From contig NZ_NIHD01000001.1 of NCBI RefSeq assembly GCF_002806975.1, positions 496,001 to 560,000 on the forward strand: DNA of 64,000 nt, written 5' to 3'. The notes below the pieces were generated by a model. It worked only from the letters and a program-made list of their open reading frames with translations, ran no database searches and had not been told where the DNA came from. Positions 20,608-28,828 of this stretch are shown piece after piece. This DNA is from Marinobacter aromaticivorans (lineage in GTDB: Bacteria; Pseudomonadota; Gammaproteobacteria; Pseudomonadales; Oleiphilaceae). A program made the translations under genes and the position numbers. Within the stretch, counting starts at the first letter, position 1; each line of letters opens with the position of its first letter.

Positions 20608-20699
20608 ACGGGGTGATCATTCTGCAACCAGCGTTGTCTCGGTAATCTGCCAGTTTTGCTGTGGTACTATTTTGGTTCGTTGAACTTCGGAGTTTGAAT

Positions 20700-20883
20700 C
20701 GATTGGTGCAGGGCTCTCCAAAAAGCGCCCGTGAATACCCCTCCGGGGTCCGGCCAGCAATCACAGATTGCTGTCGTTCGGCTGCGCATGAAGCTTTGCT
20801 TCATAAACGCTTGCCTCACCCATGTAGGGCTCGGTCGCGCCATCCTTGGCGCTCCACGTTTTTGGAGAGCCCTGCACCAATCG
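20700..20883 (+). repeat. PAL-6: expanded type A palindrome, 25-bp perfect arms, 134-nt core
   Basis: The arms at 20700-20724 and 20859-20883 match perfectly. The core is about 80 nt longer than in other copies and holds four hairpins: TACCCCTCCGGGGT, CAGCAATC-ACA-GATTGCTG (20755-20773), ATGAAGC-TTT-GCTTCAT (20788-20804), and GCGCCATCCTTGGCGC. First and last correspond to the normal type A pair; the middle two are additional. It lies between the divergent genes miaB and trmH. Confidence 0.88.
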
Positions 20884-20933
20884 CTTCGTCGAGCTTCGGT
20901 GGATTAATCGCTTATTACATACTTCACAAGACT

Positions 20934-21665
20934 ATGACGCCAGAGCGCCTTGCCCGCATCAAACAGGTTTTGAATACCCGCCAGCCAGACTTGAGTGTTC
21001 TGACCGATCAGGTTCACAAGCCAAGAAACCTCTCCGCCATACTGCGATCCTGCGATGCCTTCGGGCTAGCTAACATGCACGTGGTGTGGCCAAAAGAAGG
21101 TTTCCGGGCCTTTCGGAAAACGGCGGGTGGCAGCTTCAAGTGGGTAACGCCCCATACCCACCGCACCATGGACGAGGCCATAGAAAACCTTAAAGGGCAG
21201 GGGCACAAGCTCTACGCGGCGCAGTTGTCTGACCGGGCCATCGATTACCATTCTGCAGACTTCACCGTACCCTGTACCGTAATCATGGGTAACGAAGTCG
21301 ACGGCGTAAGCGCCGGGGCAGCGGAGCAGGCAGATGAACACATCGTTATCCCCATGATGGGCATGGTGGAATCCCTCAACGTATCCGCCGCCTGCGCCAT
21401 CATCCTCGCGGAAGCCCAGCGGCAGCGCAAAGAGGCTGGCTTGTTCGATAGCCGCCGCATTCCGGATGAAGAATACAACCGCCTCTTGTTCAGCTGGTGC
21501 CAGCCCGTCGTCAAGCGCTACTGCGACGACCGAAACCTGCCATACCCACCCATTGATCACGAAACCGGTGAGTTAATCGACGGGGTAGGCTGGATGCGGG
21601 AAGTAAGGGTGCAGCGGGCAAACCGCGTCCGTTGGAACGACAGCAATTCGGTAGAAGTCAGCTAG
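20934..21665 (+). CDS. trmH: tRNA (guanosine(18)-2'-O)-methyltransferase
   Basis: SPOUT-fold enzyme that methylates the ribose of G18 in the tRNA D-loop. 243 residues. Motif 1 is PRNLSAILRSCDAFGLANMH, motif 2 VIMGNEVDGVS and motif 3 MVESLNVSAACAIILAEAQR, the trefoil-knot SAM site. The C-terminal tail (RRIPDEEYNRLLFSW) matches TrmH rather than TrmL or RlmB. I chose ATG 20934 (MTPERLARIKQVLNTRQPD). The frame is open far upstream through PAL-6, but that part is repeat-encoded. It is a single gene converging on the nucleoid-protein gene. Confidence 0.93.
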   Translation: MTPERLARIKQVLNTRQPDLSVLTDQVHKPRNLSAILRSCDAFGLANMHVVWPKEGFRAFRKTAGGSFKWVTPHTHRTMDEAIENLKGQGHKLYAAQLSDRAIDYHSADFTVPCTVIMGNEVDGVSAGAAEQADEHIVIPMMGMVESLNVSAACAIILAEAQRQRKEAGLFDSRRIPDEEYNRLLFSWCQPVVKRYCDDRNLPYPPIDHETGELIDGVGWMREVRVQRANRVRWNDSNSVEVS

Positions 21666-21690
21666 CTCGATATACCCGAAACGTCCGATC

Positions 21691-21785
21691 GGCCCGTGGT
21701 GTGGTAAGGCTTTTCTGCCGGAAAAAGATGTCTGAGCGCAGCGAGTTGTTTTTCCAGAAGAAAAGCCTTACCACGCCGCGGAGCC
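21691..21785 (+). repeat. PAL-7: type B palindrome
   Basis: The outer stem GTGGTAAGGCTTTTCT is matched at 21761-21775. A second stem, GGAAAAA with TTTTTCC, lies closer in. The loop contains GATGTCTGAGCGCAGCGAG, identical to the loops of PAL-8 and PAL-9. The two stems are separated by an internal mismatch region. It lies between the convergent genes trmH and the YejK-type gene. Confidence 0.85.
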
Positions 21786-21828
21786 AGCCACCAAAGTGGC
21801 AGGCCAACCCGAGGTCTGCACCAAACTA

Positions 21829-22845
21829 TCAGTCCTCGCGATTCTCCAGATACCGCTCCAACTGCTCCCGCAATGCTTTAGGAAGGCGAGTAATCGTCAG
21901 CGCATCCTTGTCGCGGTCATAATAAATCGCCTGATTCACCAAATCCGAAGAAAACGAAACACTCATACCACCACCAGAGCCCGCAATCCGCACCAGCTTC
22001 TTCACCTTCCGATGATCCGGGTGCAAAACACCGCTCTCCGGCAACTCAGCCGTTTTGCTGGCAAACTCCTTGAACCGCTCCGGCTGATCCTCATCCAGAT
22101 AGCCAGACAGCGCCTCAATGGCAACCGGCTCACCCAAAGCATGCTGTTCCTTACAGAACTCATAGGCCCGCGTGCGCACCTCACCAGCCTTCTCAGGCTC
22201 TGAAGACTTGGCAAACGCCTCCACAGCGTCCAGAAACGTCAGAGTTTCCTTCTCAACATCCACCTGATTAGTAAAGCCACACAGCCGGATAAACAGCTCC
22301 CCCGGCTCGCCCGTGCCCCGGGCATGCACCAGCGTAAGATAGTTCTCCGCAGCGTTATCCCCAAGCCAGTCATCCAGCTCAACACGCATGGCAAGGTTCA
22401 GACGGGACGTGCTCAGCACATCCGTTGTATCCAGTGCCTGATTGCCATCAAAGCGCAGAGCGCCATCGCTCTCCAGAATCATCACATAAACCACATCCGA
22501 ATCTGCCAGTGCTTCATGCACAACCGTCAGGTGCCCCACAAACTCCTCCTGGCAGCTCGTCAGCAACTCCTGCCACTGCCCAAACACCCGATCCGTCAAA
22601 GACGCGAAACTCTGCTTGTCTTCCAGATAGTCTTTCAGCCAGCTTTTAAATGGGCTCTCGCCAATATCATCTGAAAACCGCCCGTACTTCTTACCCGGCT
22701 TGCTGTTGAAGAGCCGCTTCATCTGCTTGTGTAGCCCCTCATAATCGCCACCGGGCTCCTGCAGCGCCTCACCACTTTGCAGGCGGGCAGGCAGCCCCGG
22801 CTGGTACTGACTGGAAAACGCAGTGCGCAGATGTTTAATGGCCAT
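21829..22845 (-). CDS. ndpA: Nucleoid-associated protein, YejK/NdpA family
   Basis: 338-residue cytoplasmic protein of the 37-kDa nucleoid-associated family, found on compacted DNA in E. coli, with unsettled molecular function. The typical C-terminal segment SVSFSSDLVNQAIYYDRDKD followed by LTITRLPKALREQL supports the call, as does the central NYLTLVHARGTGEPGELF. I chose the ATG at 22845 (MAIKHLRTAFSS); the upstream extension lacks any homologous character. It is a single gene bounded by PAL-7 and PAL-8. Confidence 0.85.
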   Translation of the reverse strand: MAIKHLRTAFSSQYQPGLPARLQSGEALQEPGGDYEGLHKQMKRLFNSKPGKKYGRFSDDIGESPFKSWLKDYLEDKQSFASLTDRVFGQWQELLTSCQEEFVGHLTVVHEALADSDVVYVMILESDGALRFDGNQALDTTDVLSTSRLNLAMRVELDDWLGDNAAENYLTLVHARGTGEPGELFIRLCGFTNQVDVEKETLTFLDAVEAFAKSSEPEKAGEVRTRAYEFCKEQHALGEPVAIEALSGYLDEDQPERFKEFASKTAELPESGVLHPDHRKVKKLVRIAGSGGGMSVSFSSDLVNQAIYYDRDKDALTITRLPKALREQLERYLENRED

Positions 22846-22969
22846 AAAAAGAAAATCCCAAGATGAAGAACCAAAAAAGCCCCAAAGCGTCCGCTTCAGG
22901 GCCGATGATTCTGCCACGGACACCAAATACATTCACGAATAATAGGGAGAATTACTCTCAAGCCTGATA

Positions 22970-23062
22970 GCCGTGGGGCGGGGTGTCTTTATCTGGCGGG
23001 AAAAAGATGTCTGAGCGCAGCGAGTTGTTTTTCCCAGAAGAAAAGCCACCCCGCCTCGCGGC
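22970..23062 (+). repeat. PAL-8: type B palindrome, left bracket of the toxin-antitoxin pair
   Basis: GCCGTGGGGCGGGGTG at the left pairs with CACCCCGCCTCGCGGC at the right, with a few mismatches. The inner stem is GGGAAAAA with TTTTTCCC, and the loop is the type B loop GATGTCTGAGCGCAGCGAG. The sequence is nearly identical to PAL-9 about 880 bp away in the same orientation, including the flank TAGCC at the left and AAACACC at the right. Confidence 0.88.
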
Positions 23063-23094
23063 AAACACCAGAGCACCCAGGCCAGTCGCAGCCC

Positions 23095-23415
23095 TCAGGC
23101 CTCCACCACAGAAACACGCCCCGGGGAAGCAGAACGTCGCTCAGCACCGATCACTATCTGCACATCCCGGCCCAGACGAGTCAGGCAATCAAGCATCTTT
23201 GTTTCACTGATGCCGCGAAACTTGCCGTTCAGCAGGTTGGACAGCTTCGGCTGGGTCAAATCCAGAATCTTGCAAGCCTCTGCCTGTGTCCACTGATTGG
23301 CGCTGATGATATTGCGGATCTGTGCTGCCAGCTGTGCCTTGACCAGCATCTTGTCGGCATCGCGAAAACCAACATCCTCATAGACGTTAGAACTACCTTC
23401 TTCAATACTGATCAC
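23095..23415 (-). CDS. XRE-type antitoxin (HigA-like)
   Basis: 106-residue protein with a helix-turn-helix at about residues 40-65 (QWTQAEACKILDLTQPKLSN, LLNGKF), followed by a short C-terminal tail (MLDCLTRLGRDVQIVIGAE). This arrangement is typical of HigA-type antitoxins encoded after their toxin. The start is GTG, overlapping the toxin stop as GTGA, so the two are translationally coupled. It is presumed to neutralise the upstream RelE-fold toxin and to repress the operon through the palindrome at 23783-23800. The pair is bracketed by PAL-8 and PAL-9. Confidence 0.85.
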   Translation of the reverse strand: MISIEEGSSNVYEDVGFRDADKMLVKAQLAAQIRNIISANQWTQAEACKILDLTQPKLSNLLNGKFRGISETKMLDCLTRLGRDVQIVIGAERRSASPGRVSVVEA

Positions 23416-23783
23416 TTGCTACCCCCTTCAGCGTGCATTTTCGCTGCTTTCAGGCGCTCATTGATTACATCCATCTCCGGCTTCGGAGTCGCAATGCCCC
23501 GCGTTGATTTTTTCTGAAAACAGTGCAAAACGTACACAGCATCACCATATTTAACGGTATACACGGCCCGGTAAGTGCCGTCGCTGTCGCGCTCCACCAC
23601 TTCCAGGACGCCCGCTCCCCCAATGCCTTTCAGGGGCTTGGCTTTGTCGTGTTTCTCTCCGGTTTGAGCCAGGTGCAACGCAAAGCCAAAGACATCTTTC
23701 ACATCATCCGGCATGGCAATCAGGTCTTTTTTCGCCGACCCCATCCAGAATAGTGTTTTTGTTCTCGAGTCCATGAGTAACAT
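23412..23783 (-). CDS. RelE/HigB-superfamily toxin (phage Gp49-like)
   Basis: 123-residue protein. Family signs are LFWMGSAKKDLIAMPDDVKD near the N-terminus, KPLKGIGGAGVLEVVERDSD, and YRAVYTVKYGDAVYVLHCFQ followed by KKSTRGIATP, the strand and basic C-terminus of the Gp49-like group of mRNA-cutting toxins. Starts ATG 23783 and ATG 23774 are both in frame; the first lies inside the operator-like palindrome. The toxin comes before the antitoxin, the HigBA order. The frame is open upstream through PAL-9, which I disregard. mRNA cleavage is inferred from family. Confidence 0.85.
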   Translation of the reverse strand: MLLMDSRTKTLFWMGSAKKDLIAMPDDVKDVFGFALHLAQTGEKHDKAKPLKGIGGAGVLEVVERDSDGTYRAVYTVKYGDAVYVLHCFQKKSTRGIATPKPEMDVINERLKAAKMHAEGGSK

Positions 23784-23800
23784 ATACCTATTTGGGTATA
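23783..23800 (-). promoter_or_regulatory. Palindromic operator of the toxin-antitoxin pair
   Basis: TATACC-N6-GGTATA at 23783-23800 touches the toxin start codon. On the minus strand it overlaps a possible -10 (TATACC), with TTGCTC 17 bp upstream as a weak -35; a TATTAT alternative lies close by. A perfect palindrome at this position is what an autoregulating XRE antitoxin would bind. Confidence 0.65.
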
Positions 23801-23848
23801 AATAATAGCAAAAAATTGAGCAATGGCGAATGGCTACCAACCCTGGTA

Positions 23849-23940
23849 GCCGTGGGGCGGGGTGTCTTTTATGGCGGGAAAAAGATGTCTGAGCGCAGCG
23901 AGTTGTTTTTCCCAGAAGAAAAGACACCCCGCCCCGCGGC
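23849..23940 (+). repeat. PAL-9: type B palindrome, right bracket of the toxin-antitoxin pair
   Basis: The left arm GCCGTGGGGCGGGGTGTCTT is matched by the right arm ending GCCCCGCGGC, with one G-T type mismatch over 22 bp. The inner stem GGGAAAAA/TTTTTCCC and the loop GATGTCTGAGCGCAGCGAG follow. An extra hairpin, GGCTACC-N6-GGTAGCC (23832-23851), abuts the left arm. It lies between the toxin-antitoxin genes and the cysN end. Confidence 0.88.
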
Positions 23941-23966
23941 AAACACCTTTTTAACCAGTCCTGTCC

Positions 23967-25625
23967 TTAAACCCGCTTGTTGCGAACCAGTTCCTGCACC
24001 AGCGCTGCAGCAACACCTGTCACTTCGTCAGTGCTATCAGCTGTTATGGATACGCTGGCTATGTCAGTGCCCAGGTCTACGGCAATTGCTACCAGGCCGT
24101 AAGCTGTCAACAGTTGCGCGGTGCGGCGGCGATCATCCGCGTCACCGGCATTATCCTCGCTCAGAATCACCGATGTTTTGCCCTGATCGAATAATGCGCG
24201 CTCAACGGCCAGGGCAAGGGTGTGAGCCTGCTTACCGGAGCAGCCAATAATCATCGGCTTCTGTGCCAGGCGGCGCTCGCGCTCTTCGGGGCTTACCGGC
24301 TCCAGAGTGCCTGCGGTATCTGCCAGGCCATCAATCATACCGGCACCAACCGTCACGTTGGTGAGCCGATCGATCACAATAAAGCTACCGGTAGCATGAT
24401 TACGCTGATAGGCGTCAAAGGCGATGGGCTGGCTCAGGGTCAGATCACACAGACCGATTTCATTGACCTGCAGCGAACTTGGATTGGGATGTTGCTCCAG
24501 CGTGTTCACGTCGGTCTGATAATGGATCTTCCGAACCGTGCCTGATGTAAATGTGGGGCCCAGTTTGATGTCGTACAGGCGTCCGGTATGCAAAGGCGCA
24601 TCAGCCATCCACACGATATTGGCTTTGAAGCGGTTGCCCACTTCCGGCTCGTCTTCCGGTTTTACCAGCATGTCGCCACGGCTGATATCAATCTCATCTT
24701 CCAGGGTCAGGGTAACCGCCTGGTCAATGTAGGCCTCTTCAAGGTTACCGTCGAAAGTCACGATCTCCTTGATGGTGCTGGTGCGCCGCGAGGGCAGGGC
24801 CATAACCTTGTCCCCCGGGCAGATGACGCCGGAGGCAATGGTGCCGCAGAAACCGCGGAAGTTCAGGTTGGGGCGGATGACGTATTGCACGGGGAACCGG
24901 AAGTGCTCCAGGTTCTTGTCGCGGTTTAGTTCCACCGTTTCCAGAATATCCATCAGTGGCTGGCCGTTAAACCAGGGGGTGTTCTCGCTGCGGTTGACAA
25001 CGTTGTCGCCTTCCAGGGCCGAGATGGGTACGAAGCGGATGTCTTTCAGCCCGAGCTTTGCCGCAAAGGAGAGGTAATCTTCCCGGATTTCATTGAAGCG
25101 GTCTTCGCTGAAATCCACCAGATCCATCTTGTTCACCGCCACCACGATATGCCGGATACCGAGCAGCGAGGCAATAAAGGAATGCCTGCGGGTCTGGGTC
25201 AGCACGCCACGGCGGGCGTCGATCATCAGAATGGCGACCTGGGCGGTAGAGGCTCCGGTGGCCATGTTGCGGGTGTACTGCTCGTGCCCCGGCGTATCTG
25301 CAATGATGAACTTGCGCTTGTCGGTAGAGAAATAGCGATAGGCAACATCAATGGTAATGCCTTGCTCCCGTTCTGCCTGCAAACCATCCACCAGCAGGGC
25401 AAGATCCAGCTTTTCGCCGGTGGTGCCCATTTTGGCACTGTCGGTTTTCAGGCTGGCCATGTGATCTTCATAGATCATTTTTGTGTCGTGGAGCAGGCGA
25501 CCGATGAGGGTGCTTTTGCCGTCGTCCACGCTGCCGCAGGTGAGCAGGCGCAGCAGTTCCTTGTTCTCGTGCTGCTTCAGGTAAGCCTGAATATCGTCGG
25601 CAATAAGATCAGATTGGTGTGACAT
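23967..25625 (-). CDS. cysN: Sulfate adenylyltransferase subunit 1 with degenerate APS-kinase-like tail
   Basis: GTPase subunit of ATP sulfurylase, which activates sulfate to APS. 552 residues. The G1 motif is [11 protein letters not shown]3 DTPGHEQY and G4 NKMD. Residues 1 to about 450 are ordinary CysN. The tail (about 100 residues, from [17 protein letters not shown]) follows the pattern of the APS kinase domain fused in Pseudomonas CysNC, but the P-loop GxSGxGKST is replaced by GCSGKQAHT and the later DNVR-type motif by EDNAGD. It is therefore probably not a kinase. The start is one base after the cysD stop. Confidence 0.93.
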   Translation of the reverse strand: MSHQSDLIADDIQAYLKQHENKELLRLLTCGSVDDGKSTLIGRLLHDTKMIYEDHMASLKTDSAKMGTTGEKLDLALLVDGLQAEREQGITIDVAYRYFSTDKRKFIIADTPGHEQYTRNMATGASTAQVAILMIDARRGVLTQTRRHSFIASLLGIRHIVVAVNKMDLVDFSEDRFNEIREDYLSFAAKLGLKDIRFVPISALEGDNVVNRSENTPWFNGQPLMDILETVELNRDKNLEHFRFPVQYVIRPNLNFRGFCGTIASGVICPGDKVMALPSRRTSTIKEIVTFDGNLEEAYIDQAVTLTLEDEIDISRGDMLVKPEDEPEVGNRFKANIVWMADAPLHTGRLYDIKLGPTFTSGTVRKIHYQTDVNTLEQHPNPSSLQVNEIGLCDLTLSQPIAFDAYQRNHATGSFIVIDRLTNVTVGAGMIDGLADTAGTLEPVSPEERERRLAQKPMIIGCSGKQAHTLALAVERALFDQGKTSVILSEDNAGDADDRRRTAQLLTAYGLVAIAVDLGTDIASVSITADSTDEVTGVAAALVQELVRNKRV

Positions 25626-25626
25626 A

Positions 25627-26535
25627 TCAGAAGTACCCTTCGCGCTTTTTCTGTTCCATGGAGCCAGCCGAGTCGTGATCAATCACGCGGCCCTGACGTT
25701 CCGAGCTGGTGGCCAGCAGCATTTCCTGAATGATTTCAGGCAGGGTGTCTGCCTTGGATTCAATCGCGCCAGTCAACGGGTAACACCCCAGAGTGCGGAA
25801 GCGGATGGACTTCATCATCGGCTTTTCACCCTCTTTCAGGGGCATGCGGTCGTCGTCCACCATGATCAGTGAGCCGTCGCGCTCAACTACCGGGCGCACG
25901 GCTGAGTAGTAAAGCGGAACAATCTCGATGTTTTCCAGATAGATGTACTGCCAGATATCCAGCTCGGTCCAGTTGGACAGGGGAAACACGCGAATGCTTT
26001 CGCCCTTGTTTACCTTGCCGTTGTAGGTGTTCCAGAGTTCCGGGCGTTGATTTTTCGGGTCCCAGCGGTGGTATTCGTCACGGAAGGAGTACACCCGTTC
26101 CTTGGCCCGGGATTTTTCTTCGTCCCGGCGGGCGCCACCGAAGGCGGCATCGAAACCGTGCTTGTCCAGAGCCTGCTTCAGGGCCTGGGTTTTCATGATG
26201 TCGGTGTGTTTTGCACTGCCGTGGGTAAAGGGCCCAATACCCTGTTCTACGCCGTCCTGATTGGTGTGCACAATCAGGTCCAGGCCATATTCCTTTATCT
26301 TGCGATCCCGGAACTCGATCATGTCCCGGAACTTCCAGGTGGTGTCCACATGCATCAGCGGAAAGGGCAGCTTGCCGGGAAAAAAGGCTTTGCGGGCCAG
26401 GTGCAGCATAACCGCGGAGTCTTTGCCGATGGAGTAGAGCATCACCGGGTTGTCAAACTCCGCGGCCACTTCACGGATGATATGGATGCTTTCCGTTTCC
26501 AGCTGTTTCAGATGCGTAAGGTTGTATGTGGTCAT
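25627..26535 (-). CDS. cysD: Sulfate adenylyltransferase subunit 2
   Basis: Catalytic subunit of ATP sulfurylase, a PP-loop ATPase-type fold; 302 residues. The PP-loop is [20 protein letters not shown] near residue 50, followed by [40 protein letters not shown] and the C-terminal [14 protein letters not shown] with [11 protein letters not shown] are diagnostic. I chose the ATG giving [13 protein letters not shown]. cysN follows with one base between. A long inverted repeat lies 60-115 bp upstream and may bind the sulfur regulator CysB. Confidence 0.96.
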   Translation of the reverse strand: MTTYNLTHLKQLETESIHIIREVAAEFDNPVMLYSIGKDSAVMLHLARKAFFPGKLPFPLMHVDTTWKFRDMIEFRDRKIKEYGLDLIVHTNQDGVEQGIGPFTHGSAKHTDIMKTQALKQALDKHGFDAAFGGARRDEEKSRAKERVYSFRDEYHRWDPKNQRPELWNTYNGKVNKGESIRVFPLSNWTELDIWQYIYLENIEIVPLYYSAVRPVVERDGSLIMVDDDRMPLKEGEKPMMKSIRFRTLGCYPLTGAIESKADTLPEIIQEMLLATSSERQGRVIDHDSAGSMEQKKREGYF

Positions 26536-26600
26536 GATGATCCGTAGCCGCAATAGGCTTGAGGGCTGGCAAATTGAGAAAGACAACTATATCAGAGGCG

Positions 26601-26649
26601 ATATTGCTATAAGAAGAGTTTGGTTTAGAGTTTTAAGTTATAGCAATAT
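26601..26649 (-). promoter_or_regulatory. Inverted repeat upstream of cysDN
   Basis: ATATTGCTATA (26601-26611) and TATAGCAATAT (26639-26649) are perfect inverted copies, 27 bp apart; flanking GGCG and GCGCC add partial pairing. It lies in an AT-rich promoter region in an otherwise GC-rich area. LysR-type activators such as CysB bind extended AT-rich sites upstream of cys promoters. CysB binding is an inference. Confidence 0.6.
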
Positions 26650-26702
26650 AGCGCCCGAAAAATCCGGGCCCGGAAAACTGTGTGTGGGTACGGGGATGGG
26701 TA

Positions 26703-27113
26703 TCAGGCCGGTTTACGGGATTCGGCGAGCAGTTTGCGAACGTAATTATCTACGTAATCAAACCCGTTGCCCTCAAAATCGGTAAATTGAATGCCCAGTT
26801 GAAATTCGTCCCTTGCCATCCGCCGAAGATGAACAATGTTGCCGTTAACCACAACAGACACTGGCTGAGCGGCGATGACCGGAACAGAAAACCGTGCTTT
26901 GACCGAAATCCAGTTGCCCGGGGCAGGTGCTTTAAACCGTGGAATGAGTTGGCCTGCAGTTTCCTGATTGCAGCAAACCATAACGCCTGTGCGGGAAAGA
27001 TTGGACATTCTGCAGATGAGTTGGCAACCATCCGGTTTCTCGATAACGATGTCGGTTTCGATATCCACACGTTGCTGGTTGCGCAGGTTAGGCTTCATTG
27101 TGGCAGCTTTCAT
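26703..27113 (-). CDS. PilZ domain protein
   Basis: 136-residue cytoplasmic protein consisting almost only of a PilZ domain, the common cyclic-di-GMP receptor. The two ligand motifs are RNQQR (RxxxR) near residue 12 and NLSRTG ([D/N]xSxxG) near residue 40, both intact, so ligand binding is plausible. The start is uncertain: ATG 27113 has AAGAG five bases upstream; ATG 27131 would add six residues. It is a single gene between cysD and rimO; no target can be inferred from context. Confidence 0.88.
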   Translation of the reverse strand: MKAATMKPNLRNQQRVDIETDIVIEKPDGCQLICRMSNLSRTGVMVCCNQETAGQLIPRFKAPAPGNWISVKARFSVPVIAAQPVSVVVNGNIVHLRRMARDEFQLGIQFTDFEGNGFDYVDNYVRKLLAESRKPA

Positions 27114-27421
27114 GGGGGCTCTTGTTGGCATGCTCGGATTAAAATGGTGTTTCAGAACAACGTGTAACCGTCGAAAAGTGTAGTTGTTTATTTTCTGATC
27201 AGCAACTTGAGTGTCGTAGATTGTGGCAGATTTATTGTATTTTTCTGAACAGGAATTCACAGTTTTGACTCAGATCAGAAACGGACTGGTGGTTCTGGCC
27301 GCCCGGCTTTTGCTGCAGAGGGGTGCTTTACTGGTGTAAAATTTCCGGCTCCAATCCATTCGTATGCTCCCGCCGGTCATTCGCGTGCTCCCGCCGGGCG
27401 CCAGGAATCCTGAAACCTTTT
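27114..27421. other. Divergent intergenic region between the PilZ gene and rimO
   Basis: About 310 bp without a credible gene. The stretch 27170-27250 is AT-rich and probably holds the promoter of the PilZ gene. A direct repeat of twelve bases, TGCTCCCGCCGG, occurs at 27365-27376 and 27386-27397, spaced 21 bp, just before rimO. A TAAAAT hexamer at 27337-27342 could be the rimO -10 but lacks a well-placed -35. Confidence 0.5.
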
Positions 27422-28765
27422 ATGACAGAGAAAACCGAAAACACAGTGGCTGGCAACGGCAAAGTTGGCTTTATCAGCCTTGGCTGCCCCAAGGCGCTGG
27501 TAGATTCTGAGCGTATCCTTACACAGCTGCGGCTGGATGGTTACGATGTGGTGCCCACCTACAACGACGCGGATATTGTGGTGGTCAACACCTGCGGCTT
27601 TATTGATGCGGCCAAGCAGGAGTCTCTGGATGCCATTGGCGAGGCGATCAATGAAAACGGCAAGGTGATCGTTACCGGTTGCATGGGCGTGGAAGCGGAC
27701 AGAATCCGGGAAACACACCCGGGCGTTCTGGCAGTTTCCGGCCCCCATGCCTATGAAGAGGTGGTGGGCGCGGTTCATCAGTTTGTTCCGCAAACCCGTG
27801 AGCACGACCCGTTTACCGATCTGGTGCCACCCCAGGGTATCAAGCTGACACCCCGGCACTACGCGTATCTCAAGATTTCAGAGGGCTGCAACCATCGTTG
27901 TACCTTCTGCATTATTCCCTCCATGCGTGGTGATCTGGTGAGCCGCCCCATAGGCGATGTTATGGACGAAGCTCAGCGCCTGGTTGATGCGGGGGTAAAA
28001 GAGCTTCTGGTAATTTCCCAGGACACCTCGGCCTATGGCGTAGATACCAAATACCGCACCGGCTTCTGGCAGGGCCGCCCACTGAAAACAAAGATGCAGT
28101 CGCTGTGCGAGGCCCTGGGTGAACTGGGCGTTTGGGTGCGCCTGCATTATGTCTATCCCTACCCCCATGTGGACGACATTATTCCGCTGATGGCGGAGGG
28201 CAAAATCCTGCCGTACCTGGATATTCCGTTCCAGCATGCCAGCCCCAAAGTGCTGAAGGCCATGAAGCGCCCGGCACACGACAGCAAAACCCTGGAGCGA
28301 ATTTGCAAGTGGCGGGAAATCTGCCCGGAACTCACCATTCGTTCCACGTTTATTGTCGGCTTCCCCGGTGAAACCGAAGAAGACTTTCAATACCTGCTGG
28401 ACTGGCTGGAGGAGGCGCAGCTGGATCGCGTGGGTGCCTTTACCTACAGCGCGGTTGAAGGTGCCAGGGCCAATGAGCTTGAAGGTGCCGTACCTGAGGA
28501 GGTCAAAGAAGAGCGCCTGGCCCGGTTTATGGAAAAACAGGCAGGGATTTCAGCGGCTCGTTTGCAGGCGAAGATCGGCACGACCATTGATGTACTGATC
28601 GACGAAGTGGACGAAGAAGGCGCCATAGGCCGCTCCAGGGCCGATGCGCCAGAGATTGACGGCATGGTGTATCTGAACGGCGTTACCGATCTCGAACCCG
28701 GCCAGATTGTGAGTGTTGTGGTGGAGCACGCCGACGAACACGACCTATGGGCCGTTCTGGCCTGA
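27422..28765 (+). CDS. rimO: Ribosomal protein S12 methylthiotransferase
   Basis: Radical-SAM enzyme that methylthiolates an aspartate of ribosomal protein S12; a relative of miaB, which is also in this window. 447 residues. The N-terminal domain reads [15 protein letters not shown] and [13 protein letters not shown], typical of RimO. The radical-SAM cysteines are in [21 protein letters not shown] domain ends the protein. ATG 27422 was chosen; the open frame upstream has no homologous character. It is a single gene, ended by a hairpin shared with the converging pycB. Confidence 0.95.
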   Translation: MTEKTENTVAGNGKVGFISLGCPKALVDSERILTQLRLDGYDVVPTYNDADIVVVNTCGFIDAAKQESLDAIGEAINENGKVIVTGCMGVEADRIRETHPGVLAVSGPHAYEEVVGAVHQFVPQTREHDPFTDLVPPQGIKLTPRHYAYLKISEGCNHRCTFCIIPSMRGDLVSRPIGDVMDEAQRLVDAGVKELLVISQDTSAYGVDTKYRTGFWQGRPLKTKMQSLCEALGELGVWVRLHYVYPYPHVDDIIPLMAEGKILPYLDIPFQHASPKVLKAMKRPAHDSKTLERICKWREICPELTIRSTFIVGFPGETEEDFQYLLDWLEEAQLDRVGAFTYSAVEGARANELEGAVPEEVKEERLARFMEKQAGISAARLQAKIGTTIDVLIDEVDEEGAIGRSRADAPEIDGMVYLNGVTDLEPGQIVSVVVEHADEHDLWAVLA

Positions 28766-28778
28766 GGTGCTACGAAAG

Positions 28779-28817
28779 CCTGCAGGCCGCCTCTGCTAAC
28801 AAGAGGCGGCCTGCAGG
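28779..28817. terminator. Bidirectional hairpin between rimO and pycB
   Basis: CCTGCAGGCCGCCTCT (28779-28794) pairs perfectly over 16 bp with 28802-28817 around a seven-base loop. It lies between two converging stop codons 64 bp apart. No T-run follows, so it may act as a strong stem or with Rho rather than as a classical terminator. Confidence 0.7.
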
Positions 28818-28828
28818 GTTGCTTGCGA

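Larger units (their letters stand above)
20521..20933. other. Divergent intergenic region between miaB and trmH
   Basis: About 410 bp. It contains a minus-strand -10 element for miaB and the expanded palindrome PAL-6. Reading frames in it (such as the upstream extension of trmH) follow the palindrome and have no independent support. The short segment 20884-20933, after PAL-6, must hold the trmH leader. Confidence 0.75.

Noticed and set aside
20661..20933. N-terminal extension of trmH by about 90 residues
   Set aside because: It is encoded by PAL-6 and the homologous protein begins at MTPERLARI.
21691..23940. PAL copies as a CRISPR array
   Set aside because: Spacing is irregular (hundreds to thousands of bases), genes lie between copies, and no cas genes are present.
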